NCBI GenBank assembly: GCA_934569225.1
Contig: CAKTKC010000008.1
Location: 42,673-106,672, forward strand
Source: an uncultured Oscillospiraceae bacterium
GTDB taxonomy: Bacteria; Bacillota; Clostridia; Oscillospirales; Oscillospiraceae
DNA: 64,000 bases
Reading direction: 5' to 3'
How positions within the stretch are numbered: position 1 is the stretch's first letter; the number at the start of each line of letters is the position of its first letter. The notes beneath the pieces were generated by a model that ran no database searches, was not told the origin of the DNA, and was given only the letters and a program-made list of their open reading frames with translations. Shown piece after piece: positions 47,501 to 55,987 of this stretch. The position numbers and the translations under genes were made by a program.

Positions 47501-48235
47501 TTATTTCTGCGCAAATACGCCGAACATGGGCGCGTGGATAAGGTCAGCCGCCCCCAGCACCCGCTGGCCTACCGTCAGGTCTGTCCGGCAGCGGGAAAAC
47601 CCGATCTTTTTCAGCACGGCTTCGTCCCAGGCAGGCCGCTTCTGCCCCACGTCCAGCGCCAAAGTGATGGCGTTGTTTTCCTCCACCAGCGCCTCCGTCA
47701 TGCCCACATGGCCGTAGGGGCTGTCCGGCGCTACGGAGCAGTTCTGAGTGCTTTCGCTGCGCACATTCGCCGCGTAGTCTGCGTCAAAATTCAGGAGCAG
47801 TCCGCCCGGTTTCAGCACCCGGTGCCACTGGGCATAGGCTTTCTCCGGCTGCGGCAGCGTCCAGGTCAGATTCCGGCTGAGCACCACGTCGAAGGTACCC
47901 TCCGGGAAATCCAACTCCTGGGCATCCATATGCCGGAAGGCAATGTCCAGCCCAAGACCTGCCGCCATGGCGGCGGCTTCCTCCAGCATGGCGGGGGTCA
48001 GGTCGATGCCCGTCACCCTGTGCCCCAGCCGCGCCATGAGGATGGCAAAGAATCCGGTGCCGGTACCCACGTCCAGAATGTTCAAGGGCGTTCCTTGCGG
48101 CAGCCGGGCTTCCAACTCCTCCTGCCAGCGCCGCCCCATGATGCTCCCCAGCTCGTTTTTCCGCACGGCTCCAAAGTCGCGGGAACGTATCGTCCAATAG
48201 CGTACAACTCTGTCTTCAATGGCGCAATCTTCCAT
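47501..48235 (-). CDS. Class I SAM methyltransferase 2 (importer-linked)
   Basis: The 244-residue protein has the SAM site ILDVGTGTGFFAILMARLGHRVTGIDLTPAMLEEAA and the motif LSRNLTWTLPQPEKAYAQWHRVLKPGGLLLNFDADYA. It is clearly paralogous to methyltransferase 1 and is transcribed toward it from its own promoter. GGGAGAG precedes the ATG. The substrate is unknown. Confidence 0.85.
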   Translation of the reverse strand: MEDCAIEDRVVRYWTIRSRDFGAVRKNELGSIMGRRWQEELEARLPQGTPLNILDVGTGTGFFAILMARLGHRVTGIDLTPAMLEEAAAMAAGLGLDIAFRHMDAQELDFPEGTFDVVLSRNLTWTLPQPEKAYAQWHRVLKPGGLLLNFDADYAANVRSESTQNCSVAPDSPYGHVGMTEALVEENNAITLALDVGQKRPAWDEAVLKKIGFSRCRTDLTVGQRVLGAADLIHAPMFGVFAQK

Positions 48236-48264
48236 GGTTTTCTCTCCCGGATTGGTTTTCCCAT

Positions 48265-48306
48265 ATTGTATCCCCCTTTCGTCAATTTGAGAAGCCCCCC
48301 GGGGGG
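48265..48306 (-). promoter_or_regulatory. Promoter and GC dyad ahead of methyltransferase 2
   Basis: Minus strand -10 box TACAAT (48270-48265). A perfect C6-G6 dyad (48306-48295) with the same flank (GCTTC) lies 24 bases upstream, as in the methyltransferase 1 promoter. Confidence 0.6.
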
Positions 48307-48324
48307 ATACCGGGCAGCATAAAG

Positions 48325-48349
48325 CCCTCCCCGAGCAGATCGGGGAGGG
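48325..48349 (-). terminator. Terminator of the esterase lipoprotein gene
   Basis: CCCTCCCCGA and TCGGGGAGGG form a 10-bp stem with a 5-base loop, followed by CTTTAT on the minus strand. Confidence 0.75.
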
Positions 48350-48370
48350 TAATTTGTTCCCGTGGCGGTA

Positions 48371-49285
48371 TTACATTCCTTCCAGCCATTCCACCAGACC
48401 GTAATCACCCAGATAGGCACGCTCCGGGACGGCGAAATGGTCAGCCCCCTCGATTTCCGCAATTTGGGCGGTTCCACCGGCGGCTGTCAGCGCGTCCACA
48501 ATGGCGATGGAGGATTCCGGCTTCACGATGGTGTCCTCCGTCCCCACAAAGGCGTAGACCGGTGTGTCTTTCAGCGCCTGAACGTTTTCCGGCGTGTTGC
48601 GGATGCTGCCGGACAGCGGCGCGATCCGGGCAAAGAACCCGGGGTGTGCGGCGGCAATGCTCCATACGCCGGTGCCACCCATGCTGTGACCGGTGAGGGA
48701 GATGTTCGCCGTATCGATCCCGTAGGTTCTGACGACCGTCCGGATCATATCCATCAGGCCGTTGTCCATATCCGACCAGCCCTTCAGGCTCTGGGGCAGC
48801 TGGGGAATCAGTACGTAGGAGGAAAGCGCCCCAAGCTGTCCGGATTGCAGGTATTGGGGGAACCCACCGGCTTCCGTAATGAGATTCAGGTCGTCTCCCT
48901 TCCCGCTGCCGCCGTGGAGATACACGATCAGCCCCGGATTTGCCCCGGGTGCTTCCGGTACGTAGAGCCAGCAGTCCGCAGTCCGTCCATGGGACAATGT
49001 CAGCGTGACCTGCTGCAAGCCGGCGGCCGGTTCCGGGACGCTGGGCTGGGTGGCTTCCGTGGGTTCCGGCTCTGGCTCGGTAAAAGCGGTGCTCGGCGCT
49101 GTCGTCTCCGGCGCTGTCGTCTCTGGTTCTGTCAGCTGCGTCTGCGCAGTCGACTCCGTCTGCGGTACCTCCGTTTCGGAAACCGGCGGCACCGTTTCAG
49201 TGCCGGAAGGACTCGGCTCGCTCCGTCCGGAACAGCCGGACAATACAATCAGCAGGGCCAATAGAAGAATCTGAAATTTACGCAT
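48371..49285 (-). CDS. Alpha/beta-hydrolase (esterase-like) lipoprotein
   Basis: The 304-residue precursor has a lipoprotein signal (LLIVLSGC), a long Thr/Glu/Pro linker (about 20-85) and an alpha/beta hydrolase domain. YLHGGSGKGDD forms the oxyanion hole, TGHSMGGTGVWSIAA contains the nucleophile serine and ADHFAVPE the histidine. It resembles secreted PHB-depolymerase/feruloyl-esterase-like enzymes that deacylate polysaccharides. GGAGGAAATT precedes the ATG. It acts outside the cell. Confidence 0.87.
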   Translation of the reverse strand: MRKFQILLLALLIVLSGCSGRSEPSPSGTETVPPVSETEVPQTESTAQTQLTEPETTAPETTAPSTAFTEPEPEPTEATQPSVPEPAAGLQQVTLTLSHGRTADCWLYVPEAPGANPGLIVYLHGGSGKGDDLNLITEAGGFPQYLQSGQLGALSSYVLIPQLPQSLKGWSDMDNGLMDMIRTVVRTYGIDTANISLTGHSMGGTGVWSIAAAHPGFFARIAPLSGSIRNTPENVQALKDTPVYAFVGTEDTIVKPESSIAIVDALTAAGGTAQIAEIEGADHFAVPERAYLGDYGLVEWLEGM

Positions 49286-49331
49286 AATTTCCTCCAGTGT
49301 CACATCAATAAAGTTTTCGCTTATTCTACGC

Positions 49332-49359
49332 ATTATAGCACACCAACGGTTCTTTACAA
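49332..49359 (-). promoter_or_regulatory. Promoter of the esterase gene
   Basis: Minus strand TTGTAA (49354-49359) and TATAAT (49332-49337) with a 16-base spacer, 46 bases before the ATG. Confidence 0.7.
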
Positions 49360-49401
49360 GCGACGATCTTGAATTTTATCATATATTCCCAAAAATAAGG
49401 G

Positions 49402-49430
49402 TTGATTTTTTCTGCGTTTGTGTGTATCAT
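49402..49430 (+). promoter_or_regulatory. Promoter of the antiporter-MgtC operon
   Basis: TTGATT (49402-49407) and TATCAT (49425-49430) are 17 bases apart. The leader is about 84 bases and contains a GGCGC/GCGCC hairpin, but no known riboswitch is recognised. Confidence 0.6.
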
Positions 49431-49520
49431 ATAAAAATTCAACAGGAGCGGTTTGCGGCGCGTGTCCCCCGTGCGCCAAAAGCCCTCCGCATTTATTATT
49501 ATGGAAGGGAGCGTTGTCCT

Positions 49521-50993
49521 TTGCTGACACCATTTTACGAAAAGCTGCACATTACGGATACCGTCTCCGTGATTATCGTTTCCATCGCGCTGATGCTGAT
49601 CTGCGGCTTCGCGGCTACCCGCGTCACCAAGCGGCTGCGGCTGCCCAATGTCACGGCGTACATCGTGGCGGGCATCCTCATCGGCCCCTACTGCCTGAAT
49701 CTGGTGCCGGGAAACGTGGTCGACGGCATGGATTTTATCGCCGATATCGCGCTGGCCTTCATCGCCTTCAGCACCGGCGAATTCTTCAAATTCGACACGT
49801 TGAAAAAAAGCGGCGGGAAGGTCATGATCATCACGGTTTTTGAGGCGATTCTCGCCTCGGTGCTGGTGTTTATCGTCACTTTTTTTGTGCTGGGACTGGA
49901 GCTGAATTTCTCCATCGTCCTCGCCGCCCTGGCCTCGGCCACCGCGCCAGCCTCCACCGTTATGACCATCCGCCAGACCCAAGCCAAGGGCGACTTCGTG
50001 GACACCCTTTTGCAGGTGGTGGCGCTGGACGACGTGGTGGGGCTGGTGGCCTACAGCATTGCCATTTCCGTGGCGCTGGCTTCGGCCACCGGCGCGTTCC
50101 ATGCGGGCGCTATTCTCAAGCCCCTGGCTGTCAACGCGCTGGTGCTTCTGCTGGGCGGGGGCTTCGGCTTCTTCCTGAAGCTGCTGCTCCACAAGCGCTC
50201 CACGGATAACCGGCTCATCGTATCCATTGCCCTGCTGTTCGCCTTCTGCGGCATCTGCGCTATGCTGGACGTCTCCCCGCTGCTGGGGTGCATGTCCATG
50301 GGCATGGTCTACATAAACCTCACCGACGACAAGCGGCTGTTCCAGCAGCTCAACTATTTCAGCCCCCCTATTCTGCTGCTGTTCTTCGTGCGTTCCGGGC
50401 TGAACTTTGACCTGGACGCCCTGGTGGACAACTCCGAGAGCATCGGCACAACACCCCTGGTGGTGGTCGGTATCCTCTACTTTCTGGTGCGCATCGTGGG
50501 CAAGTACGCCGGTGCGTTCCTGGGCTGCCTTGTGACGAAAAAGGACAAAAAGGTTCGCAATTTCCTGGGACTTGCCCTGATCCCCCAGGCGGGTGTGGCC
50601 ATCGGTCTGGCGGCCACCGGCGCCCGGACGCTGGGCGGCGAGGTGGGCAACGCCCTGGAAACCATCATTCTGGCATCCAGCGTGCTTTACGAGCTGATCG
50701 GCCCCGCCTGTGCCAAGCTGTCGCTGTACCTGTCCGGCTCCTACTCCAACAAGCTGGAGGATCTGGCGCCCATTCCGGCTACGGAGCCGGGGGAGCCGCC
50801 AAAGTCTGAGGTGGAGCTGCTGATTGCCCGGATTCAGGCCATTCAGGAGGAGCTGCCAAAGCACAACAACCCCTATTACGAGGATGAACAGGCATTCACC
50901 GAAGCCGCGGCGGAGCATTCCGCCCAGATGGAGGCGCTCTTCGGGATGCCGGGGAAAGCCAATACTGCCATGCCGGGGAGGAAACGGAAATGA
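49521..50993 (+). CDS. Cation:proton antiporter (CPA2 family)
   Basis: The 490-residue protein has about twelve to thirteen helices. They include LRLPNVTAYIVAGILIGPYCL, LAFIAFSTGEFFK, ASATAPASTVMTIRQ and VVALDDVVGLVAYSI with the transport aspartates. A hydrophilic C-terminal tail (about 420-490) follows. It likely exchanges Na+ or K+ for protons. The start is TTG at 49521 with AGGGAG nine bases upstream; a longer frame from 49422 adds a non-membrane leader with no ribosome site. Its stop overlaps the MgtC start by four bases. Confidence 0.87.
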   Translation: MLTPFYEKLHITDTVSVIIVSIALMLICGFAATRVTKRLRLPNVTAYIVAGILIGPYCLNLVPGNVVDGMDFIADIALAFIAFSTGEFFKFDTLKKSGGKVMIITVFEAILASVLVFIVTFFVLGLELNFSIVLAALASATAPASTVMTIRQTQAKGDFVDTLLQVVALDDVVGLVAYSIAISVALASATGAFHAGAILKPLAVNALVLLLGGGFGFFLKLLLHKRSTDNRLIVSIALLFAFCGICAMLDVSPLLGCMSMGMVYINLTDDKRLFQQLNYFSPPILLLFFVRSGLNFDLDALVDNSESIGTTPLVVVGILYFLVRIVGKYAGAFLGCLVTKKDKKVRNFLGLALIPQAGVAIGLAATGARTLGGEVGNALETIILASSVLYELIGPACAKLSLYLSGSYSNKLEDLAPIPATEPGEPPKSEVELLIARIQAIQEELPKHNNPYYEDEQAFTEAAAEHSAQMEALFGMPGKANTAMPGRKRK

Positions 50994-51724
50994 AGGAACT
51001 ACTGTCCATAGAGGATCCCATTGCCAGTCTGCTGGGCGACTGGAGCGTGGGGCTGGATCTCGGCTCGACATTGCTGCGCATTGCGCTGATCGTCATTCTG
51101 GCGGCATCCATCGGCTGCGAACGTTCCAGCAAGCGGCACAGCGCCGGTTTGCGCACCTTCGTGCTTGCGGCGTTCTCCGCCACCGTGTCCATGCTGCTGG
51201 ATCAGTACTTATATGTACTTCTGGGGTGCAAGGTGCCGCTGCTGTCGGCGGCCACGCTGCTGGCCGTCACCTCCGTCAGCGCCAACTCCATTCTCTTTTC
51301 CTCCCGTGGTCAGATCAAGGGACTGACCACCTCGGCGGGACTGGTGAGCTGCTGCATTCTGGGCTTTGCCACCGGCGCGGGACTGTACACCCTGACGCTG
51401 ATCGTGTACGTTTTTCTGCTGTCCATTCTGGCGGGCTTCCCCGCCTTTGAAGCATACCTGAAAAACCGCTCCAACCACTTTGAAGTCCACATGGAGCTGA
51501 AAAGCAGCTCGTATCTCCGGGATTTCGTCACGGTGAGCCGCCGCCTGGGTCTGCGCATCGACGACATTGAAGCCAATCAGGCCTACGCCGGTTCCGGGCT
51601 GAGCGTGTATTCCATTTCGTTGACCATCTGCTCCCAGGAACTCAAGAAATACAAGACCCACGTGGAGATCATCGAGGCGCTGTCCTCCCTGGATTACATC
51701 TACCATATCGAAGAAATGCACTGA
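50990..51724 (+). CDS. MgtC/SapB-family membrane protein
   Basis: The 244-residue protein has the MgtC start RIALIVILAASIGCERSSKRHSAGLRTFVLAAFSATVSMLL with four to five helices. A soluble C-terminal ACT-like domain follows (HFEVHMELKSSSYLRDFVTVSRRLGLRI...). MgtC proteins modulate ATP synthase or magnesium homeostasis. It is translationally coupled to the antiporter (ATGA), suggesting a joint ion-homeostasis role. Confidence 0.88.
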   Translation: MKELLSIEDPIASLLGDWSVGLDLGSTLLRIALIVILAASIGCERSSKRHSAGLRTFVLAAFSATVSMLLDQYLYVLLGCKVPLLSAATLLAVTSVSANSILFSSRGQIKGLTTSAGLVSCCILGFATGAGLYTLTLIVYVFLLSILAGFPAFEAYLKNRSNHFEVHMELKSSSYLRDFVTVSRRLGLRIDDIEANQAYAGSGLSVYSISLTICSQELKKYKTHVEIIEALSSLDYIYHIEEMH

Positions 51725-51727
51725 ATG

Positions 51728-51767
51728 AAACACGGTGCAGCCCCTTGACCGGGACTGCACCGTGTTT
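51728..51767. terminator. Terminator between convergent mgtC and lysR genes
   Basis: AAACACGGTGCAG (51728-51740) pairs with CTGCACCGTGTTT (51755-51767), followed by TCTT on the plus strand. The lysR stop is three bases beyond. Confidence 0.85.
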
Positions 51768-51769
51768 TC

Positions 51770-52648
51770 TTACTGTTCCCCCGTCTCCCGGCACAGCGCG
51801 ATGAAGCGCTGCATACTCTCGGAGAGGTATTTCCGCTTGTGGTACACGATATTCAGGGTTCGACGCAGCGGCTCTTTCAGCGTCAGCGGAATCACATTGC
51901 CGCTGGCAACGTCCTGCTGGATCAGAAGCTTCGGCAGCACCGCCACGCCCAGCCCCTCCACGACGGCCTTGATCAGCGCCTGGGTGCTGACGCTTTCCCA
52001 AGCGGGCTGCACCGAAAGCCGGTGCAGCGCCAGATACCCGTCCAGCGCCTTTCTCCCGGCGCTCCCCGGCTCCCGCATCAGAAAGGGGAACTGAGCCAGC
52101 TCCTGAATGGTCACCTCCCCGCGCCCCGCAAGAGGGGAGTCCGGCGGCACGATGGCCTGTAATTCGTCCCTGGAAAAGGGGACGGCTACCAGCTCTTCAT
52201 GCTCCTGCTGGGTCTCGATTAGCCCCAGATCGATGCGGTTGTCCAGAACCAGCTGCTCCACCTGACCGGCGGGGCAAACCTGCACTTGAGCGTGCAGCGC
52301 CGGGAATTCCGCCTGATACCGCCGCACCAGCTCCGGCAGAAGATAGGTGCCAATGGTGACCGTCGCCCCGATACGGACGGTGCCGATGGCGTCCCAGTTG
52401 CGCATCCGCTTTTCCAGCTCGTCCATCAGCGACACCATGTGGACGGCGTAGCCGTAGAATTCCCGGCCGCACTCCGTGGGGGATATCCGGCGTCCCACCC
52501 GCTCGAACAGCGTCACGCCGTAGTAATCCTCCAATTCCCGCAGCGCCAGACTCACCGAGGGCTGGGACAGATGCAGCGCCTGCGCCGCCTTCGTCACGCT
52601 GTTCTGGCGGTAGACTTCCACCAGAATCTTCATGTGCCGCAGCGTCAT
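51770..52648 (-). CDS. LysR-family transcriptional regulator
   Basis: The 292-residue protein has the N-terminal winged helix (LVEVYRQNSVTKAAQALHLSQPSVSLALRELEDYYGVTLFER). A periplasmic-binding-like effector domain follows (VRIGATVTIGTYLLPELV...). It diverges from the two chromate-transporter genes, its probable targets. GGAGG lies six bases before the ATG. The effector is unknown. Confidence 0.93.
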   Translation of the reverse strand: MTLRHMKILVEVYRQNSVTKAAQALHLSQPSVSLALRELEDYYGVTLFERVGRRISPTECGREFYGYAVHMVSLMDELEKRMRNWDAIGTVRIGATVTIGTYLLPELVRRYQAEFPALHAQVQVCPAGQVEQLVLDNRIDLGLIETQQEHEELVAVPFSRDELQAIVPPDSPLAGRGEVTIQELAQFPFLMREPGSAGRKALDGYLALHRLSVQPAWESVSTQALIKAVVEGLGVAVLPKLLIQQDVASGNVIPLTLKEPLRRTLNIVYHKRKYLSESMQRFIALCRETGEQ

Positions 52649-52675
52649 GGCGGTTCCTCCATTCATATCGTTTTT

Positions 52676-52731
52676 ATTATATATTTCATATAATAATTCT
52701 ATTTTACAAATAAGTCAAGTGTTGGTAAACT
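52676..52731 (+). promoter_or_regulatory. Divergent regulatory region of lysR and the chromate transporter genes
   Basis: A 7-bp dyad ATTATAT-N5-ATATAAT (52676-52694) could be the LysR site. TTTACA (52703-52708) and TAAACT (52726-52731), 17 bases apart, form the plus-strand promoter. Confidence 0.55.
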
Positions 52732-52753
52732 GGGGGCATGAGGAGGTAGAAGT

Positions 52754-53320
52754 ATGACTGACAAAAAGAAAATTCTGGCGAAACTGTTTTTCTCCACGCT
52801 GTATTTGAGCGCGTTTACCTTCGGCGGCGGCTATGTCATCGTCACGCTGATGAAGCAGAAATTTGTGGATGAGCTGCACTGGATCCAGGAGGACGAGATG
52901 CTGGATCTCATTGCTATCGCTCAGTCCGCCCCCGGAGCCATCGCCGTCAACGGGGCGATCGTGGTGGGCTTCAAGCTGGCGGGTGTCCTCGGCGCTGTCA
53001 CTGCTATCGTCGCAACCATCATCCCGCCGTTTTTGGTCATTACGGTGATTTCCTACTTTTACGAGCTGTTCCGGGACAACTATATCGTCAGCAACGTCCT
53101 TTCCGGTATGCAGGCCGGTGTGGGCGCGGTCATCGCCTCCGTGGTGCTGGACATGGGCGGCGGCGTTCTGAAACAGAAGTCCGTGCTCTCCATAGTTGTT
53201 ATGTTAACCGCATTCGTGGCGACCTACGTATACAAGGTCAACGCAGTGTATATCATTCTGGCCTGTATCGCCATCGGCGTTATCCGCACCGTGATTTCAC
53301 AAAGGAGGAACGCCCAATGA
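52754..53320 (+). CDS. Chromate transporter family protein, half 1
   Basis: The 188-residue protein is one half of a ChrA-type transporter: LFFSTLYLSAFTFGGGYVIVTLMKQKFVDELHWI, then LIAIAQSAPGAIAVNGAIVVGFKLAGVLGA. Short ChrA proteins work as pairs of oppositely oriented halves. AGGAGG lies six bases before the ATG, and its stop overlaps the next half. The true substrate may be an anion other than chromate. Confidence 0.9.
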   Translation: MTDKKKILAKLFFSTLYLSAFTFGGGYVIVTLMKQKFVDELHWIQEDEMLDLIAIAQSAPGAIAVNGAIVVGFKLAGVLGAVTAIVATIIPPFLVITVISYFYELFRDNYIVSNVLSGMQAGVGAVIASVVLDMGGGVLKQKSVLSIVVMLTAFVATYVYKVNAVYIILACIAIGVIRTVISQRRNAQ

Positions 53321-53874
53321 TCTATTTACAGCTGTTCCTCAGCTTCCTGCAAATCGGCGCCCTGAGCTTCGGCGGCGGCTACGCCGCCATGCCGCTCATT
53401 CAGGCACAGATCGTCACCGAACACCAATGGTTGTCCATGAGCGAGTTTACCGATCTCGTGACCATTGCGGAAATGACCCCCGGCCCCATCGCCGTCAACT
53501 CCGCAACCTTCGTGGGAACGAAAATCGCCGGTGTTCCGGGGGCGCTGGTGGCTACCGCTGGCTGCATTCTCCCCGCCTGCATTCTGGTGACGCTGATTGC
53601 AAAGCTCTATCTCAAGTACCGCAATATCGCGGTATTGCAGAGCGTCCTCGGCTCACTGCGTCCGGCAGTGGTGGCCATGATCGCTTCGGCGGGGGTGCTG
53701 ATTCTGCGCAACGCCTTCTGGAGCGGTGCGATCCGTCTTTCCGGCACGAACTGGAATATGGTTGCCCTGTTCGCCGCGGCCTTTCTGCTTCTGCGGAAGA
53801 CGAAGCTCAGCCCCATTCTGATCATGCTGATGGCGGGGGCGGCCAATCTGGTTATTTCGCTGGTCACACCGTGA
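53317..53874 (+). CDS. Chromate transporter family protein, half 2
   Basis: The 185-residue protein repeats the same family motif: LFLSFLQIGALSFGGGYAAMPLIQAQIVTEHQWL and LVTIAEMTPGPIAVNSATFVGTKIAGVPGA. The ATGA overlap couples it to half 1. Its last 11 bases overlap the 3' end of the convergent ROK regulator gene, and no terminator separates them. Confidence 0.9.
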   Translation: MIYLQLFLSFLQIGALSFGGGYAAMPLIQAQIVTEHQWLSMSEFTDLVTIAEMTPGPIAVNSATFVGTKIAGVPGALVATAGCILPACILVTLIAKLYLKYRNIAVLQSVLGSLRPAVVAMIASAGVLILRNAFWSGAIRLSGTNWNMVALFAAAFLLLRKTKLSPILIMLMAGAANLVISLVTP

Positions 53875-54964
53875 AAAATCTCGAAAAAACCACTTCCGCC
53901 GCCGACAGGACGCCCATGTTGGGGGTATCTGCCACCGGGAGAATGCGGATGTCGTTTCTGCCCCGGTACAGCGCTTTTGCGCCGATCTCCCGCCGGAGCC
54001 GCTCGGCCAGAAGCTCATGCCGGCAGCAGATGTCCCCCGCGAGATAAATGCTGTCCACGGGAATCAGGTTCAGCAGGTTAATAAGTCCCGCCGACAGATA
54101 GACCGCTTCCTGATCGAGAAGGCGCCGGGCTTCCGGCTCGTCCGCATGGTTAACGAGGTCGAACCAATCCCGGAAGCCGGAACCCTCCAGCAGCGCCGGG
54201 ATGGACGCATAGGTTTCCAGGCACCCCCGGTTGCCGCAGGCGCACAGCCGCCCGTCGAAGCGGATGGTGGTGTGACCCAGCTCGCCGGTGAAATTCCCCA
54301 GCAGCTCCCCACCGGACACGATGGCCGCGCCGATGCCGATGTCGATGAACAGAAGCATAAAGTTCCGGCTCTGCCCTGTGCTTCGCTGATGCAGCGCCAT
54401 AGCGCAGACGTCGTGCTCCAGGTACGCGGGCAGCCCCAGGGCGTCCGACAGGCGTTTGCCGATGTCCGCGCCGTGCCAGCGCTCGAACCGGGGTGGGTTG
54501 AGGATGCGGCCGTTTTCGCAGTCCAGCGGGCCGGGGGCGCTGATGCCGATGCCCAGAACCTTGCGCTTATCCACGGTTTCCAGCAGGGACGCAAGCGCCC
54601 CGGTGATGGCGTCCATCATGTCGCCCTGCTCCGGCAGTTCCCGGCATTGCAGCAGATTGCCGCCGATGTCGCACAGCCCCACGGTGCAGCCCTTTCTTGC
54701 CAGATCCACCGCGAGGGCATAATAGCTGTCCGCCCGCAGAGCCAACGGTGTGGCACTGCGTCCCCGTCCGGCGGACTGGGGAGCAAGCTCCGTCACCACG
54801 CCCGCGTTCAGAAGTTCCTCCACGATGAGGGACGCCGCCGCCCGGGTCAGACCCGTGGCGCGCGCCAGCTCTGCCCGGCTCATGGCCTGACGGCGGAGAA
54901 TCCGGAGGACTGCCTTGCGGTTGTATTCTTTTGTGTAGTCGGCATTGCGCGGCTTCTGCGTCAT
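53864..54964 (-). CDS. ROK-family transcriptional repressor
   Basis: The 366-residue protein has an N-terminal winged helix (NRKAVLRILRRQAMSRAELARATGLTRAAASLIVEELLNAGVV). A ROK domain follows (GIGISAPGPLDCENGRI, FIDIGIGAAIVSGGELL) with the zinc motif GHTTI...CACGNRGCLETYAS. It likely represses the sugar operon it belongs to and is relieved by a sugar or sugar phosphate. GAGGGT precedes the ATG. It is third behind the isomerase and fructokinase genes. Confidence 0.9.
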   Translation of the reverse strand: MTQKPRNADYTKEYNRKAVLRILRRQAMSRAELARATGLTRAAASLIVEELLNAGVVTELAPQSAGRGRSATPLALRADSYYALAVDLARKGCTVGLCDIGGNLLQCRELPEQGDMMDAITGALASLLETVDKRKVLGIGISAPGPLDCENGRILNPPRFERWHGADIGKRLSDALGLPAYLEHDVCAMALHQRSTGQSRNFMLLFIDIGIGAAIVSGGELLGNFTGELGHTTIRFDGRLCACGNRGCLETYASIPALLEGSGFRDWFDLVNHADEPEARRLLDQEAVYLSAGLINLLNLIPVDSIYLAGDICCRHELLAERLRREIGAKALYRGRNDIRILPVADTPNMGVLSAAEVVFSRFFTV

Positions 54965-54991
54965 TTGAGTACCCTCATTCCATAGCTGCAA

Positions 54992-55018
54992 TGACCCGGG
55001 ACGTATCGCCCCGGGTCA
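54992..55018 (-). terminator. Hairpin between fructokinase and ROK genes
   Basis: TGACCCGGG and CCCGGGTCA form a 9-bp GC stem five bases beyond the fructokinase stop. No strong T tract follows, so it may only attenuate or protect the message. Confidence 0.45.
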
Positions 55019-55023
55019 GAAAT

Positions 55024-55974
55024 TTATCCCATTGCCTTCAGAACTGCGTCCATTTCCGGAATGCTGGGAATGCCGCCGGAATGCTCCGTGGACAGACTGG
55101 CCGCCGCGGCGGCGAAGCTGCCGATGTACCTGAGGTCATCTTCCGTCAGCTCGCTGACGGGCTTGCCCAGCTCCAGCAGCCGCGCCATGGCGCTGCCGCC
55201 GAAGATATCCCCCGCACCGGTGGTGTCCACGGGATGCACCTTGGGGCAGACAGCGCGGAAAGCCGCCGCCTTTGTTTTCAGCAGACAGCCGTCAGGCCCC
55301 AGCGTCACCATAGCAAGGGACACGCCGAATTCCGTCAGCAGCTTGTCCGCGCCCTCTTCCGGGGTGCAGTTCCAGAGAAATTCCACCTCGTTGTCGCTGA
55401 TTTTTACCACGTCCGCCTGATGCAGGCTCCAGAGCATCTGCTCCTTCGCCGCGTCCTCGTTCGGCCACAGGGGGAGCCGCAGATTGGGGTCGCAGCTGAT
55501 GAGCTTCCCCTGGGCTTTGGCGTAGGCAACCGCCTTCTGGGTCGCCGTGCGGACAGGCTCGTCCGTCAGGCTCAGGGTGCCGAAGTGGAACACCTTGGCC
55601 TCGTCAATGAGGGATTTGTCCACTTCCTCCCACCGCAGCTGGGTGTCCGCGCCGGGCTTCCGGGCGAAGGAGAAGGAGCGGTCGCCGCTTTCATCGAAGG
55701 TCACAAAGGCCAGGGTGGTAAACACGCTGTCGTCCACCAGAATCCCCTTCGTCTCAATTCCGGCGGCGTTCAGCGTCCCCAGCAGCAGATTGCCGAAGGC
55801 GTCGTTTCCCACCTTGCCCAGAAACGCGGTCTTTCTGCCGCAGGCATTCAGTGCAGCCAGAAAATTGCCGGGAGCGCCGCCGGGGTTGGCGGCCATGGTG
55901 GGGTATCCGGCGCTGTCCTTGGACTTCGCCGCAAAATCAATGAGCAGTTCGCCCAGCGCTACTACGTCGATCAT
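55024..55974 (-). CDS. PfkB-family carbohydrate kinase, fructokinase-like
   Basis: The 316-residue kinase has DVVALGELLIDF, the NPGGAPGNFLAALNACGRKTAFLGKVGNDAFG substrate motif and the C-terminal VDTTGAGDIFGG with the catalytic aspartate. It resembles fructokinases of Clostridia and Bacteroides. Together with the isomerase 13 bases upstream it could convert mannose to fructose and then fructose-6-phosphate, or lyxose to xylulose and its phosphate. The ribosome site is weak, suggesting coupling. Confidence 0.9.
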   Translation of the reverse strand: MIDVVALGELLIDFAAKSKDSAGYPTMAANPGGAPGNFLAALNACGRKTAFLGKVGNDAFGNLLLGTLNAAGIETKGILVDDSVFTTLAFVTFDESGDRSFSFARKPGADTQLRWEEVDKSLIDEAKVFHFGTLSLTDEPVRTATQKAVAYAKAQGKLISCDPNLRLPLWPNEDAAKEQMLWSLHQADVVKISDNEVEFLWNCTPEEGADKLLTEFGVSLAMVTLGPDGCLLKTKAAAFRAVCPKVHPVDTTGAGDIFGGSAMARLLELGKPVSELTEDDLRYIGSFAAAAASLSTEHSGGIPSIPEMDAVLKAMG

Positions 55975-55987
55975 GGCACGCACCCAC

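Noticed and set aside
49326..51071. Minus-strand open frame (581 codons) opposite the antiporter and mgtC
   Set aside because: It crosses two coupled real genes and shows typical antisense composition.
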